Shown piece by piece: positions 25,959 through 34,855 of a stretch of 64,000 nt of DNA (the first letter of the stretch is position 1; every line of letters starts with the position of its first letter). Position numbers and translations under genes: made by a program. The notes under the pieces are model-generated. The model was given only the letters and a program-made list of their open reading frames with translations. It ran no database searches and was not told the DNA's origin. Source of the DNA: Streptomyces sp. HUAS MG91 (GTDB lineage: Bacteria > Actinomycetota > Actinomycetes > Streptomycetales > Streptomycetaceae); contig NZ_CP159534.1 in NCBI RefSeq assembly GCF_040529335.1, positions 1,860,001-1,924,000 of the forward strand. Direction: 5' to 3'.

Positions 25959-28900
25959 TCACGTGTCCCTCCCGTCCAGCAGCGCGGCCACCGTGATCAG
26001 CGCCCCCGCCCCTGGATCGCGCCCGGTCAGCCGCTCGGCGACGCGCTGCCACGCCGCCGGGTCCGTACCGAGCCGGTCGCGCGCCAGCGCGGCGAGTCCG
26101 GCGCGGGCGGCGGCGGCCTCAGGCGGTGCGTCCGTGCGGCGTACGGTGCCGCTCAGGTACGCGAGGACGCGTCCGGCCGGTGCGGCCAGATGCAGGAGGT
26201 CGGCCCCGGTCAGCAGACCCGCGTCGAGCAGACCGTCCACCTGGGTGGCGGGCGGCGCCGTGAACAGGCCGCACAGTCCGTGCCGGGCCCGCTCCCGGGT
26301 GAGCCGCGCTCCCGTGGGCAGGCCGTGCGGTCCGGGCTCCGGGAGCAGCGCCGCGTGCCGCAGCTGTACGTCCTCGGGGACTCCGGGGAGTGGGACCAGA
26401 TCGGCCCAGTACGGGATCGGGTCCTCGGCGTGGGCGGCTTCGAGGACCGCCCAGTCGACGCTCTGCCCCACCGGCGGAGTCGCGACGAGATCGCGTGCCT
26501 GCGCGGCGTGCCGGGCCCGGCGCAGCTTCCCGATCAGCTTCTCCGGCGCCCGCTCGCGGTCGAGGCGGGCCCGGATCACCCCGGCCGGGTCACCGGACGC
26601 GAGGGCCTTGGCGCAGACGGTGGTGGCGGTGCGGCCCAGCAGGTCCCGGCCCGCGAGCCGGGCGAGCCGGTCCGCGCCGCCGTGCTCCAGCAGCCGCAGA
26701 CAGCCGAGAAGTTGCGGCCCGAGTCCGAGCCGCGCCCCGTCCCTGACGAGGATCACCTCGACGAGGTCGGGCTCGGCCGAGTCCAGCCACGCCAGGCCTC
26801 CGCCCGGCAGGTCACCGCCGTCGGCGTGCCACGCGGCGAGCACCCGGTCCCTCAGCGGCGGACGGCACCGGTGCACGATCCGCAGCACGGTGGGCCGGGG
26901 ATTCCAGTGCCGCAGCAGCGCGAGATCGACATCGGGGTCGTCGAGGTCGACAAGTCGCTCCAGCGAGGCGCCGTCGAGCCAGCGGGACTGCGCGGCGAGG
27001 ACCCGCAGCGCGTCCGGGTCGCGGGCCGCGAGCAGCCGGTCGAGGAGCGGGCGGGGCGTGTGGTCGTGGCGCAGGAGATGGGCGGCGAGGAGCCAGGCCC
27101 CGTCGGGGCCGAGCCGGGGCAGCACGGCGTCGACGACCTCGGCGTCCGCCACACTCAGCAGGGTGCCGACGGGCCAGGCCCACAGGTGGTTCCCCCGCTC
27201 GAGGAGCCTGATCGCCTCGTCGGGCGTGCGCGGCCCGTCCCGCTCCACGGGCGCGGGCGCGGCGCCCCGGACACGGCCGAGCAGCTCCTCCCAGGTCGGC
27301 CCGTCCGGCTCGGCGCCCGAGGCGAGCGCGGCCAGGCCGAGCCACGCGTCGGGGTCCGTCCCCAACTCGGCCCGCAGCCGCCGGGCGAGCGCGGCCCGCC
27401 AGGCATGGGCGAACGCGAGCCGCCGCCAGTCGTGGGGCAACAGCAGCAGCCGGTGCGCGGGCAGCAGGGCGAGCAGCGCGTCGGCGCTCAGCACGCCCTG
27501 CGCATAGGCGTGTTCGAAGACCTGCGCCCCGGATCCGTAGGTCTGCGGCAGCTCCGCGCTCACCTCCGCGAGGCCGGGCGTGCGATACGCGATCCCGTCC
27601 TCGGACACGGCGATCCCGTGCGGCGCGCACGCCTCGGCGAACCAGCGCGGAGTGGCGAGACCGGGCGCGTCACCCCAGTCGTACGCGGCCAACGCGCTCA
27701 GGACATCGGGGTCATCGGGATAAGGCGCGCCGTCGGGGGCGACGGAGTACAGCAGGTCGAGTGCGGCCAGGGCGACGGACCGGTCGCGCCGGTTCAGCGG
27801 AGCGCGCGGCGCCGGGACCACGGGCGGCAGCTGCCGCTCCTGAGGCGGGCCCGCGTCCGCCTTGCCCGCCCGGACGATCAACTCGGCGAGATCTCCCCGG
27901 TGTCCGGCCAGCAGCGAGTCGAACGCGGCCCAGCTCTCCGGCCGCTCCCCGAGGTGGGCCTCGGTCAGGGCGCGCAGTTCGGCGATCGTCGCCGGGTCGA
28001 GCAGCCGCCGCTCGGCGAGACGGGCGAGCGCGGCCAGGGCGTGCGCGGCGGGGCGCGCGGTGCGGAGCAGGTCAGCCGGGTCGAGCAGTCCGGCACCTGC
28101 CATGCCCTCGGCCCAGCGGACGGCTTGGTCGTCGAGGTCCTCCTCGGCGAGGCGGCGCGCGGGCGGCGTGGTGTTCCCGGCACGCCGGCCGCCGGCCCGC
28201 CAGGGTTCGTTGAGCACGCTCAGGCGGAAGGCCGCGCGCTGTGCGTCGCTCGCCGCCTCGTGCCGGGCCAGCTCCTCGCAGGCCGTGGGCATGAACGGGT
28301 GCTCGGCGTGGGCCCGGGCCAGGGCGTCGATGTCATGGACGTACGGCTCGTTCAGCAGGTCGCGCAGGGTGCTGGTGCCGCGGGTGGTGGCGAGGAGCGC
28401 GGGCAGCCGCGCCGGGTCCTCGTAGGGCTCGCCCTGTGCGCGCAGGGCACGCGCACCGTCGTGGACGCCGTCGCCCGCGTCCGCCAGCGCCTCGGTGACC
28501 GCCTGGACCACGGGCCCGTTCAGCGCCCCGGCCACCCCGGGATCGTCGAGCAGCGCGCGCACGGCGTCCGGTCCGCTGCGCTCCCAGACCCGCACCAGGG
28601 CGTACTGCTGGGCGGCCCGGCGGGCGCCCCGGCGCAGCGCGGCGGCGACGAGCTGTGGATCCCCGGAGCCGAGCAGCGGCGCGAGCCAGGCGCGCGTGGC
28701 CTCACCGCGCTCCGGCGTCAGCTCGGCGCGGAGCGCGGCGTCGAGCGGGACGGTGTCGAGGCGGTGCGCGATCGTGCGGCGCAGGGACGCGGTGGCGCGC
28801 GGCGAGCGGTAGACGGCGGCGCAGACCTGGGCGTCCCCGGTCTCAAGGAGGCGGGCCAGCACCCGTGAGTCGAGGCGGGCGTGACGGGCGAGGGCCGTGC

Positions 28901-29417
28901 GGCAGCGGCTGTCGCCGTGGTCGACGACGGCGGTGACGAGCGCGGGCGCGGGCGGCGCGCCACCGGAGAGCAGTTCGGCCGTGGCCCGCTCGGGCAGGGC
29001 GGCCAGCACGGCGGCGGCGTCCCGCGGCGCGGCGTGTTCGAGAAGCAGCCCGAGCGTGGCGTGCGCGGACCGGGGCACGGGAGGCCGCAGCGGGCCGTCC
29101 TGCGCGACGCCGGGAAGCTCCTCGGCGAGCAGCTCGGGCAGTGTGCCCCGGTGAGCGGCGAGCGCGTCGTACAGCGCCCGCCAGCGGTCCAGGCCACCGC
29201 CGAGGTGACGCGCGGTCAACTCCCGTAGGAAACCGGCGGCTTCCGCGTCCGCTCCCCCGGCGGCGGCCACCCTCGCCGCCACCGACCGCGCCGGCCGCGT
29301 CCGCCGCACCGCGTCGAGGGCGGTGCCGCCCGCACCGGCCGGCTCCGCGCCGGATTCCAGTATCCCGAGCAGCGCCCGCCCGGCCGCCCCCACCTGCACA
29401 TCTGCCATGGCGGCCAT
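25959..29417 (-). CDS. Large uncharacterised alpha-helical repeat protein
   Basis: A 1152-residue protein I cannot assign. It is almost entirely Ala/Leu/Arg-rich helix, without signal peptide, membrane span or P-loop, and resembles an alpha-solenoid. An internal motif recurs: a helix ending in L-x-x-x-x-LG, a short turn, W-x-x-x-x-x-x-L, then G-x-L-x-E-L. Copies sit near residues 70-103 (HLGGGLDRWRALYDAL), 488-521 (HLGERPESWAAFDSLL), 685-720 (ELGTDPDAWLGLAAL) and the C-terminus (RLGTDPAAWQRVAERL). It lies between recN and nadK on their strand, 1 bp short of 180 bp from recN. The start at 29417 has a weak GGA; ATG 29408 is the alternative. Function is unknown; a scaffold role is speculation. 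Confidence 0.8.
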   Translation of the reverse strand: MAAMADVQVGAAGRALLGILESGAEPAGAGGTALDAVRRTRPARSVAARVAAAGGADAEAAGFLRELTARHLGGGLDRWRALYDALAAHRGTLPELLAEELPGVAQDGPLRPPVPRSAHATLGLLLEHAAPRDAAAVLAALPERATAELLSGGAPPAPALVTAVVDHGDSRCRTALARHARLDSRVLARLLETGDAQVCAAVYRSPRATASLRRTIAHRLDTVPLDAALRAELTPERGEATRAWLAPLLGSGDPQLVAAALRRGARRAAQQYALVRVWERSGPDAVRALLDDPGVAGALNGPVVQAVTEALADAGDGVHDGARALRAQGEPYEDPARLPALLATTRGTSTLRDLLNEPYVHDIDALARAHAEHPFMPTACEELARHEAASDAQRAAFRLSVLNEPWRAGGRRAGNTTPPARRLAEEDLDDQAVRWAEGMAGAGLLDPADLLRTARPAAHALAALARLAERRLLDPATIAELRALTEAHLGERPESWAAFDSLLAGHRGDLAELIVRAGKADAGPPQERQLPPVVPAPRAPLNRRDRSVALAALDLLYSVAPDGAPYPDDPDVLSALAAYDWGDAPGLATPRWFAEACAPHGIAVSEDGIAYRTPGLAEVSAELPQTYGSGAQVFEHAYAQGVLSADALLALLPAHRLLLLPHDWRRLAFAHAWRAALARRLRAELGTDPDAWLGLAALASGAEPDGPTWEELLGRVRGAAPAPVERDGPRTPDEAIRLLERGNHLWAWPVGTLLSVADAEVVDAVLPRLGPDGAWLLAAHLLRHDHTPRPLLDRLLAARDPDALRVLAAQSRWLDGASLERLVDLDDPDVDLALLRHWNPRPTVLRIVHRCRPPLRDRVLAAWHADGGDLPGGGLAWLDSAEPDLVEVILVRDGARLGLGPQLLGCLRLLEHGGADRLARLAGRDLLGRTATTVCAKALASGDPAGVIRARLDRERAPEKLIGKLRRARHAAQARDLVATPPVGQSVDWAVLEAAHAEDPIPYWADLVPLPGVPEDVQLRHAALLPEPGPHGLPTGARLTRERARHGLCGLFTAPPATQVDGLLDAGLLTGADLLHLAAPAGRVLAYLSGTVRRTDAPPEAAAARAGLAALARDRLGTDPAAWQRVAERLTGRDPGAGALITVAALLDGRDT

Positions 29418-29450
29418 GCTAGATCCGCCCACTGACAACAGAAGGTGGTG

Positions 29451-30356
29451 CTAGTGCGGCGCCCCGCGCCAACCCGCCACCGGCAGTGCGAACTTGGCGA
29501 CGAGCCGGTCCGTGAAGACGGCGTGGTGGAGCCGGGCGAGCCGCACCGGCACGGCCCCGCGCCGCACCTCCACCCGCGCGCCCGCGGGCAGTTCGACGGT
29601 GCGCCGTCCGTCGCACCACAGCACCCCGTGCGGGGTGTGCGGCTGCACCTCGACGGCCAGGACCGAGTCGGGCGAGGTGACCAGCGGCTTGGCGAACAGC
29701 GCGTGCGCGCTGATCGGCACCATCAGCAGCGCCTCGACCTCGGGCCACACCACGGGCCCGCCCGCCGAGAACGCGTACGCCGTCGACCCGGTCGGGGTCG
29801 CGCACACGATCCCGTCGCAGCCGAACCCGGTGACCGGCCGGCCGTCGATCTCCAGGACGACCTCCAGCATCCGCTCGGGCTCGGTCTTCTGCACGGCCGC
29901 CTCGTTGAGCGCCCAGTCCCGGTGCACGACATCGCCGTTGCGGTGCACGACGACGTCGATCGTCATGCGCTCCTCGACCTCGTACTCCTTGGTGACAACG
30001 CGGTCGACGACCTTGTCCAGGTCGTCGCGCTCGGCCTCCGCCAGGAAGCCCACGCGCCCCAGGTTCACCCCGAGCATCGGCACTCCGGAGGCGCGGGCGA
30101 ACTCGGCGCCGCGCAGCAGCGTCCCGTCCCCGCCGAGCACGATGAGCAGTTCGCACCCGTCCAGGCAGGCCGGGGTCGCCTCCTTCACCAGCTCCACGGT
30201 GTCCGGCAGCGGCAGATCGGAGGCCTCCGACTCCAGGACCCGCACTCCGAGGCCGCTCCTCAGCAGGCCCTCGACGACGAGTTCGGCGCTCCGGACGGCC
30301 GCGGGCCGTCCGGTGTGCGCGAGCAGGAAAACAGTACGAGCTCGGGTCTGGGTCAA
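29451..30356 (-). CDS. nadK: NAD kinase
   Basis: Phosphorylates NAD to NADP using ATP or polyphosphate. The 301-residue protein has the diagnostic GGDGTLLRGAE motif near 76 and the NEAAV and PTGSTAYAFSAGGP segments that bind NAD. The start is TTG at 30356, supported by GGAGGGG five bases upstream and by a four-base overlap with the tlyA stop (TTGA), so it is translationally coupled to tlyA. A rare start codon with a strong ribosome site is unusual but consistent. Third visible member of the tlyA-nadK-recN repair/cofactor run. Confidence 0.96.
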   Translation of the reverse strand: MTQTRARTVFLLAHTGRPAAVRSAELVVEGLLRSGLGVRVLESEASDLPLPDTVELVKEATPACLDGCELLIVLGGDGTLLRGAEFARASGVPMLGVNLGRVGFLAEAERDDLDKVVDRVVTKEYEVEERMTIDVVVHRNGDVVHRDWALNEAAVQKTEPERMLEVVLEIDGRPVTGFGCDGIVCATPTGSTAYAFSAGGPVVWPEVEALLMVPISAHALFAKPLVTSPDSVLAVEVQPHTPHGVLWCDGRRTVELPAGARVEVRRGAVPVRLARLHHAVFTDRLVAKFALPVAGWRGAPH

Positions 30357-31168
30357 CGCGGCCCCTCCGCCACTGCACGGTCGACGTCGGCCGGGTCCAG
30401 TTCGGGCGCACCGGCACGCAGCCACAGAAAGTACTCGACGTTCCCGGACGGGCCGGGCAGCGGGCTCGCGGTGACGCCCCGCACGCCGAGGCCCAGCCGA
30501 TACGCCTGCGCGGCGACCCCGCGCACGGCCTCGGCCCGCAGCTCCGGGCTGCGCACGACACCGCCGCTGCCCAGCCGTTCCTTGCCCACCTCGAACTGCG
30601 GCTTCACCATCAGCACCAGGTCGGCGTCGGGCGCCGCGCACCGCACCAGGGCGGGCAGCACCAGGCCGAGCGGGATGAAGGACAGGTCTCCGACGACGAT
30701 GTCCACGGGCACCTCGTCGATCGCCTCCAGCGTCAGTTCGCGTACGTTCGTACGGTCCTTGACGGTGACGCGTTGATCGCTCTGGAGCGACCAGGCCAGC
30801 TGCCCGTACCCGACGTCGACGGCGACGACGTGCGCGACGCCGGAGCGCAGCAGCACGTCGGTGAAGCCACCGGTGGAGGCCCCGGCGTCCAGGGCCCGCC
30901 GGCCCTCCACGACAAGCCCCTGCGGCAGGAACGCCGCCAGGGCGCCCGCCAGCTTGTGCCCGCCGCGCGAGACGTACTCGGGGTCGCTGTCGTCCTGCTG
31001 CACGACGATGGCCGCGGCCGTCTCCACCTGGGTCGCGGGTTTGGTCGCGACGGTCTTGCCGACGCTGACCCGCCCGGCGGCGATCAGCTGGCTGGCGTGC
31101 TCGCGCGAGCGGGCCAGTTTGCGGCGGACGAGTTCGGCGTCGAGGCGGCGACGTGCCACACCTGCCAC
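30353..31168 (-). CDS. tlyA: TlyA family rRNA 2'-O-methyltransferase
   Basis: SAM-dependent methyltransferase; the mycobacterial homologue methylates 16S and 23S rRNA and determines capreomycin sensitivity, and some homologues act as haemolysins. The 271-residue protein has an N-terminal S4 domain (LDAELVRRKLARSREHASQLIAAG) and an FtsJ-like domain with the SAM motif LDAGASTGGFTDVLL and DLSFIPLGLVL. The GTG at 31168 follows the upstream stop by 7 bp, has GGAG 11 bases ahead and gives the family length; ATG 31192 would overlap the previous gene. Operon: 87-residue gene, tlyA, nadK. Confidence 0.92.
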   Translation of the reverse strand: MAGVARRRLDAELVRRKLARSREHASQLIAAGRVSVGKTVATKPATQVETAAAIVVQQDDSDPEYVSRGGHKLAGALAAFLPQGLVVEGRRALDAGASTGGFTDVLLRSGVAHVVAVDVGYGQLAWSLQSDQRVTVKDRTNVRELTLEAIDEVPVDIVVGDLSFIPLGLVLPALVRCAAPDADLVLMVKPQFEVGKERLGSGGVVRSPELRAEAVRGVAAQAYRLGLGVRGVTASPLPGPSGNVEYFLWLRAGAPELDPADVDRAVAEGPR

Positions 31169-31175
31169 GGTCGGT

Positions 31176-31439
31176 TCAGCTCCTGTGCTCATACGGGGAC
31201 GACGGCTGGGGCCGCGCGTCCAGCGCCGTGAGCGCGCCGCGCAGCCCCTGGTGTACATCCTCGTACACCTCGACGTGTCCGTCTGCCGCGAGGTGGTCCA
31301 CATCGCCGAGCCGCTCCAGCTGCGCGTCCACCTCGGCGTTGCCGGTGGCGGTGCGCTCGATGCCGAGGGGGGCGGGCGCTGCGGGGTCGTACGACGGTTC
31401 CGCCGGAACCGGGGCCTCGGCGGCGGGTGTCTCGCTCAT
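31176..31439 (-). CDS. Small conserved acidic protein upstream of tlyA
   Basis: An 87-residue, Ala/Pro/Glu-rich protein (APVPAEPSYDPAAPAP near the start) with a short predicted helix ending in GDVDHLAADGHVEVYEDVHQ. I do not recognise a domain. It is 7 bp ahead of tlyA on the same strand, which suggests co-expression. Small proteins of this kind before tlyA are frequent in actinobacterial genomes, as far as I recall. Codon use looks normal. Function unknown. Confidence 0.7.
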   Translation of the reverse strand: MSETPAAEAPVPAEPSYDPAAPAPLGIERTATGNAEVDAQLERLGDVDHLAADGHVEVYEDVHQGLRGALTALDARPQPSSPYEHRS

Positions 31440-31481
31440 GCCCCGACGCTACCTCGTGGCGCCGGTGTACCGTCGATCACG

Positions 31482-31829
31482 ATGGCGACGATTGAGGAGT
31501 GCCGGGAGGCACTCGGCAGGCTCGCGGACTCCATGGCGGGCGCGGACGGCGACGTACGCGCCGCCGTCGCCCTGGACCGTTCGCTGAGCTGCCACATCAG
31601 AGATCTGGACACGACGTTCTCCGGCCGCCTCGACGACGGCCGGATCAAGGTGCTCGACACCCGCCCGGGGCCGCCCGCCGAGAAGGCGCAGATCCGGCTG
31701 GCGATGACGGGCGACGACCTCGTGGCGATGGTGGACGGGCGGCTGAACTTCGCGAAGGCGTGGGCCGCCGGCCGTGTGAAGCTGGAGGCGTCCTTCCGCG
31801 ACCTGCTGCGGCTCAGGACGCTGCTTTAG
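31482..31829 (+). CDS. SCP2 sterol-binding-like protein
   Basis: A 115-residue single-domain protein of the SCP2 fold, which in other organisms binds lipids. The pattern LSCHIRDLDTTFSGRLDDGRI, then VAMVDGRLNFAKAWAAGRVKLEAS, matches short bacterial SCP2 members. Ligand unknown. The ATG at 31482 was chosen because it begins the conserved ATIEECREALGRLADS; a long in-frame extension upstream runs antisense to tlyA. Its last 17 bases overlap the convergent ABC ATPase gene. Confidence 0.8.
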   Translation: MATIEECREALGRLADSMAGADGDVRAAVALDRSLSCHIRDLDTTFSGRLDDGRIKVLDTRPGPPAEKAQIRLAMTGDDLVAMVDGRLNFAKAWAAGRVKLEASFRDLLRLRTLL

Positions 31830-32643
31830 CGACCTCCGCAGGAGCGGCCTGCTGCCTGCGGGCCTGCCGCGCCGCGGGCACGACGAGCGGCGTCCCGGTC
31901 TCCGGGTCGTCGATGACCTGGCACTTCATCCCGAAGAGCCGCTCGACGAGGTCGGCGGTGACGATGTCCTTGGGCGCGCCCTCGGCGATCACCTCGCCGT
32001 CGCGCAGCGCGATCAGGTGCGTCGCGTAGCGGGCGGCGTGGTTGAGGTCGTGGAGCACGGCGACGAGCGTGCGCCCCTGCTCCTCGTGCAGGTCGGCGCA
32101 GAGGTCGAGGACGTCGATCTGGTGCTGGATGTCGAGGTAGGTGGTCGGCTCGTCGAGCAGCAGCAGCGGGGTCTGCTGGGCGAGTGCCATGGCGATCCAC
32201 ACGCGCTGGCGCTGGCCGCCGGAGAGCTCATCCACGTACCGGTCGGCGAGTTCGGCGACGCCGGTGGACGCCATCGACTCGTTGACGACCTTCTCGTCCT
32301 CGGGCGACCACTGGCGCAACAGGCCCTGGTGCGGGTAGCGGCCGCGGGCGACGAGGTCGGCGACGGTGATGCCGTCGGGCGCGACGGAGGACTGCGGGAG
32401 CAGGCCGAGCGTCTTGGCGACCTTCTTCGCCGGCATCGACTGGATGACGCTGCCGTCGAGCAGGACCCGGCCGGTGCTGGGCTTGAGCATGCGCGACAGG
32501 GCGCGCAGGAGCGTCGATTTGCCGCAGGCGTTCGGGCCGACGATCACCGTGAAGGACTGGTCGGGGATCTCGACGGACAGCTTCTCGGCGATGACGCGCT
32601 GGTCGTATCCGAGGGTCACGTCGTCGGCTATCAGCCTGTTCAC
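31813..32643 (-). CDS. Iron-siderophore ABC transporter, ATP-binding protein
   Basis: ATPase of a FecCDE/FepC-type importer. The 276-residue protein has Walker A GPNACGKST, the Q-loop at LLPQSS, signature LSGGQRQR, Walker B LLLLDEPT and the switch His in VLHDLNH. GGAG is seven bases before the GTG. It is the last gene of the permease-permease-ATPase operon preceded by an iron box at 34761-34775, which points to ferric-siderophore uptake. No substrate-binding lipoprotein gene is adjacent; it must be encoded elsewhere, as is common for such systems. Its 3' end overlaps the SCP2 gene by 17 bp on the other strand. Confidence 0.92.
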   Translation of the reverse strand: MNRLIADDVTLGYDQRVIAEKLSVEIPDQSFTVIVGPNACGKSTLLRALSRMLKPSTGRVLLDGSVIQSMPAKKVAKTLGLLPQSSVAPDGITVADLVARGRYPHQGLLRQWSPEDEKVVNESMASTGVAELADRYVDELSGGQRQRVWIAMALAQQTPLLLLDEPTTYLDIQHQIDVLDLCADLHEEQGRTLVAVLHDLNHAARYATHLIALRDGEVIAEGAPKDIVTADLVERLFGMKCQVIDDPETGTPLVVPAARQARRQQAAPAEVAKAAS

Positions 32644-32678
32644 GGCGGTGCTCCTTTGGTTCGTACGAATACCGGGGC

Positions 32679-33716
32679 TCAAATCCGCCCCGCCTTGCGC
32701 TCGGTGACGAGCAGCCACAGCAGATAGACGCCGCCGACGACTCCCGTGACGACACCCACGGGCAGCTGGTCGGCGCCGAACGCCCGCTGCGACGCCAGGT
32801 CGGCGACGATCAGCAGGGTGGCGCCGAGGGCGGTGGAGGCCAGCAGGTTCGGCCCGGGCGACCTGGTCAGGCGGCGGGCGATCTGCGGGGCGGTGAGCGC
32901 CACGAAGGTCACGGGGCCCGCGGCGGCGGTGGCGGCCGCGGTCAGCACGACGGAGGCGGCGAGCAGCAGCAGCCGGGTCCGCTCGACGGGCACGCCGAGC
33001 GCGCCGGCCGCGTCGTCGCCCATCTCCAGCATCCGCAGCGGCCGCCCGTACCAGGCGACGAGGGGCGCGATGACGACGAACATGATCAGCAGCGGCCACA
33101 CCTGGGTCCAGTCGCGGCCGTTGAGCGAGCCGGTCATCCAGACGGTGGCGCGGGCGGCGTCGACGAAGTCGGCCTTGGTGAGCAGATAGCCGTTGACGGC
33201 GGTCACGAAGGCGGAGGCGCCGATGCCGACGAGCACCAGGCGGTAGCCGTGCACGCCCCGCTTCCAGGCGAGCAGGTAGATGGCGACGCCGGTGACGAGC
33301 CCGCCGACGAGCGCGCCGAGGGCGACCTCGGCCGCGCTGCCGCCGACGATCACGATCATCACGAGGGCACCCGCGGTGGCGCCCTGGCCGAGCCCGAGCA
33401 CGTCCGGGCTGCCCAGCGGGTTGCGGGAGATGGACTGGAACAGCGCGCCGGAGAGCCCGAGCGCGCCGCCCACGAGGAGTCCGACGAGGACCCGCGGCAG
33501 CCGCAGGTCGTTGATGATGAACTCCTGCCCGGCGTTGCCGTGGCCCGCCAGGGTGCGCAGCACGTCCATGGCGGGGATCGGGAAGTCGCCGGTGCCGATG
33601 AGCACGACGCTCGCGGCGAGCACGGCGACGACGAGGAGGGCCACGACGACGACGGTGCGCGGGTCGAGCCGTACGGAGAGTCCGCCCGGGGTGCGGACCG
33701 CCTTGGTGGTCTTCAC
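32679..33716 (-). CDS. Iron-siderophore ABC transporter permease (FecCD family), second
   Basis: A 345-residue integral membrane protein with about ten hydrophobic helices and the FecCD signature (LRLPRVLVGLLVGGALGLSG, GNPLGSPDVLGLGQG-like segment and PVTFVALTAPQIARRL that couples to the ATPase). The GTG at 33716 overlaps the first permease by four bases (GTGA). It pairs with the permease at 33713 to form the heterodimeric channel. Regulation is through the upstream iron box. Confidence 0.91.
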   Translation of the reverse strand: MKTTKAVRTPGGLSVRLDPRTVVVVALLVVAVLAASVVLIGTGDFPIPAMDVLRTLAGHGNAGQEFIINDLRLPRVLVGLLVGGALGLSGALFQSISRNPLGSPDVLGLGQGATAGALVMIVIVGGSAAEVALGALVGGLVTGVAIYLLAWKRGVHGYRLVLVGIGASAFVTAVNGYLLTKADFVDAARATVWMTGSLNGRDWTQVWPLLIMFVVIAPLVAWYGRPLRMLEMGDDAAGALGVPVERTRLLLLAASVVLTAAATAAAGPVTFVALTAPQIARRLTRSPGPNLLASTALGATLLIVADLASQRAFGADQLPVGVVTGVVGGVYLLWLLVTERKAGRI

Positions 33717-34759
33717 AGCTGGGCCATCCTCCGGCGTCGTACGAGAACGATGAAGACGGGTGCGCCGATGACGGCGGTGACGATGCCGACCTGGAGTTCG
33801 GAGGGCCGGGCCACGATCCGGCCGATCACGTCGGCGCCGAGCAGCAGCACCGGTGACAGGACCGCCGAGTACGGCAGCAGCCAGCGCTGGTCGGGGCCGG
33901 TGAAGGAGCGCACCATGTGCGGCACCATCAGGCCGACGAAGGCGATGGGCCCGCAGGCGGCGGTCGCGGCGCCGCACAGCAGGGTGGCGGAGAGCATGCC
34001 GAGCGCGCGGGTCCGCCCGAGGTGGGCGCCGAGCGCCCGTGCGGTGTCGTCGCCCATGGCCATGGCGTTCAGGGGCCGCGCCAGGCCGAGCGCGAGCAGC
34101 GAGCCGACCGCGATGAACGGCCACACCTGCTGGATCGTGTGCATGCTCGCGGAGGCCAGCGAGCCGACCTGCCAGAACCGCATCCGGTTCAGCGCGACGT
34201 CGTCGGTGATCATCACGGCGTAGAGGTAGCCGGAGAGCGCGGCGGCGACGGCCGTACCGGCGAGCGCGAGGCGTACGGGCGTCGCGTTCCTGGTCCCGCC
34301 GAGGATGTACACGAGCACGCCGACGATCGCGGCGCCCGCGAAGGCGAACCACACATAGCCGCTGAGCGAGGTCACGCCGAAGAAGCTGATGGCGGTGACG
34401 ACGGCGGCGGACGCCCCCATGTTGATGCCGAGGATGCCGGGGTCGGCCAGCGGGTTGCGGGTGAGGGCCTGGAGCACGGCGCCGGAGAGGCCGAGCGCGA
34501 GCCCGGCGAGCAGCCCGAGCACGGTGCGCGAGACCCGCTCCCCGACGACCACGTCCGCGTAGGTGTTGGTGTCGTGGAAGAGCCCGTGCCAGACCTGGTC
34601 GAGCGTGAGCGACTTGGCTCCCACCGCGATGCTCGCCACGACGACGGCCAGCAGTACGAGGACCGACGCGAGCAGCAGGGCGCCGCGTATCGCCGTACGA
34701 CGGCCGGGGGGCGCGGGAGCGGTCTCCGCGCCGGCTTCTGGGGGACTCTCGACCAACAC
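33713..34759 (-). CDS. Iron-siderophore ABC transporter permease (FecCD family), first
   Basis: A 348-residue membrane permease with the same FecCD pattern (GERVSRTVLGLLAGLALGLSG, TRNPLADPGILGINMGAS, GPIAFVGLMVPHMVRSF). It heads the operon. The GTG start at 34759 comes two bases after a perfect 15-bp iron box palindrome (34761-34775), so the promoter core overlaps the operator and the transcript is probably leaderless. No Shine-Dalgarno is present upstream, which fits. Iron-replete repression by DmdR1/IdeR is inferred from the box. Confidence 0.91.
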   Translation of the reverse strand: MLVESPPEAGAETAPAPPGRRTAIRGALLLASVLVLLAVVVASIAVGAKSLTLDQVWHGLFHDTNTYADVVVGERVSRTVLGLLAGLALGLSGAVLQALTRNPLADPGILGINMGASAAVVTAISFFGVTSLSGYVWFAFAGAAIVGVLVYILGGTRNATPVRLALAGTAVAAALSGYLYAVMITDDVALNRMRFWQVGSLASASMHTIQQVWPFIAVGSLLALGLARPLNAMAMGDDTARALGAHLGRTRALGMLSATLLCGAATAACGPIAFVGLMVPHMVRSFTGPDQRWLLPYSAVLSPVLLLGADVIGRIVARPSELQVGIVTAVIGAPVFIVLVRRRRMAQL

Positions 34760-34760
34760 G

Positions 34761-34775
34761 AGGTTAGGCTAACCT
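34761..34775. promoter_or_regulatory. Iron box (DmdR1/IdeR-type operator)
   Basis: AGGTTAGGCTAACCT is a perfect 7-bp inverted repeat around one base. It matches 16 of 19 positions of the actinobacterial DmdR1/IdeR consensus as I recall it. It directly abuts the first permease start codon, and TAGGTT in the minus direction could serve as the -10. Confidence 0.85.
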
Positions 34776-34855
34776 ATCTTCCCGCTCGCCCCTCTGGGGG
34801 AGGCCGCACTCGCGCCCCGCCCCCGTACCTCCGCGCCTCGCCCCGGACCAGGCGG

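Noticed and set aside
25851..28868. 1005-codon plus-strand frame opposite the large helical protein
   Set aside because: Gly/Arg-rich shadow frame; the minus-strand frame has family-like helix patterning and normal codon bias.
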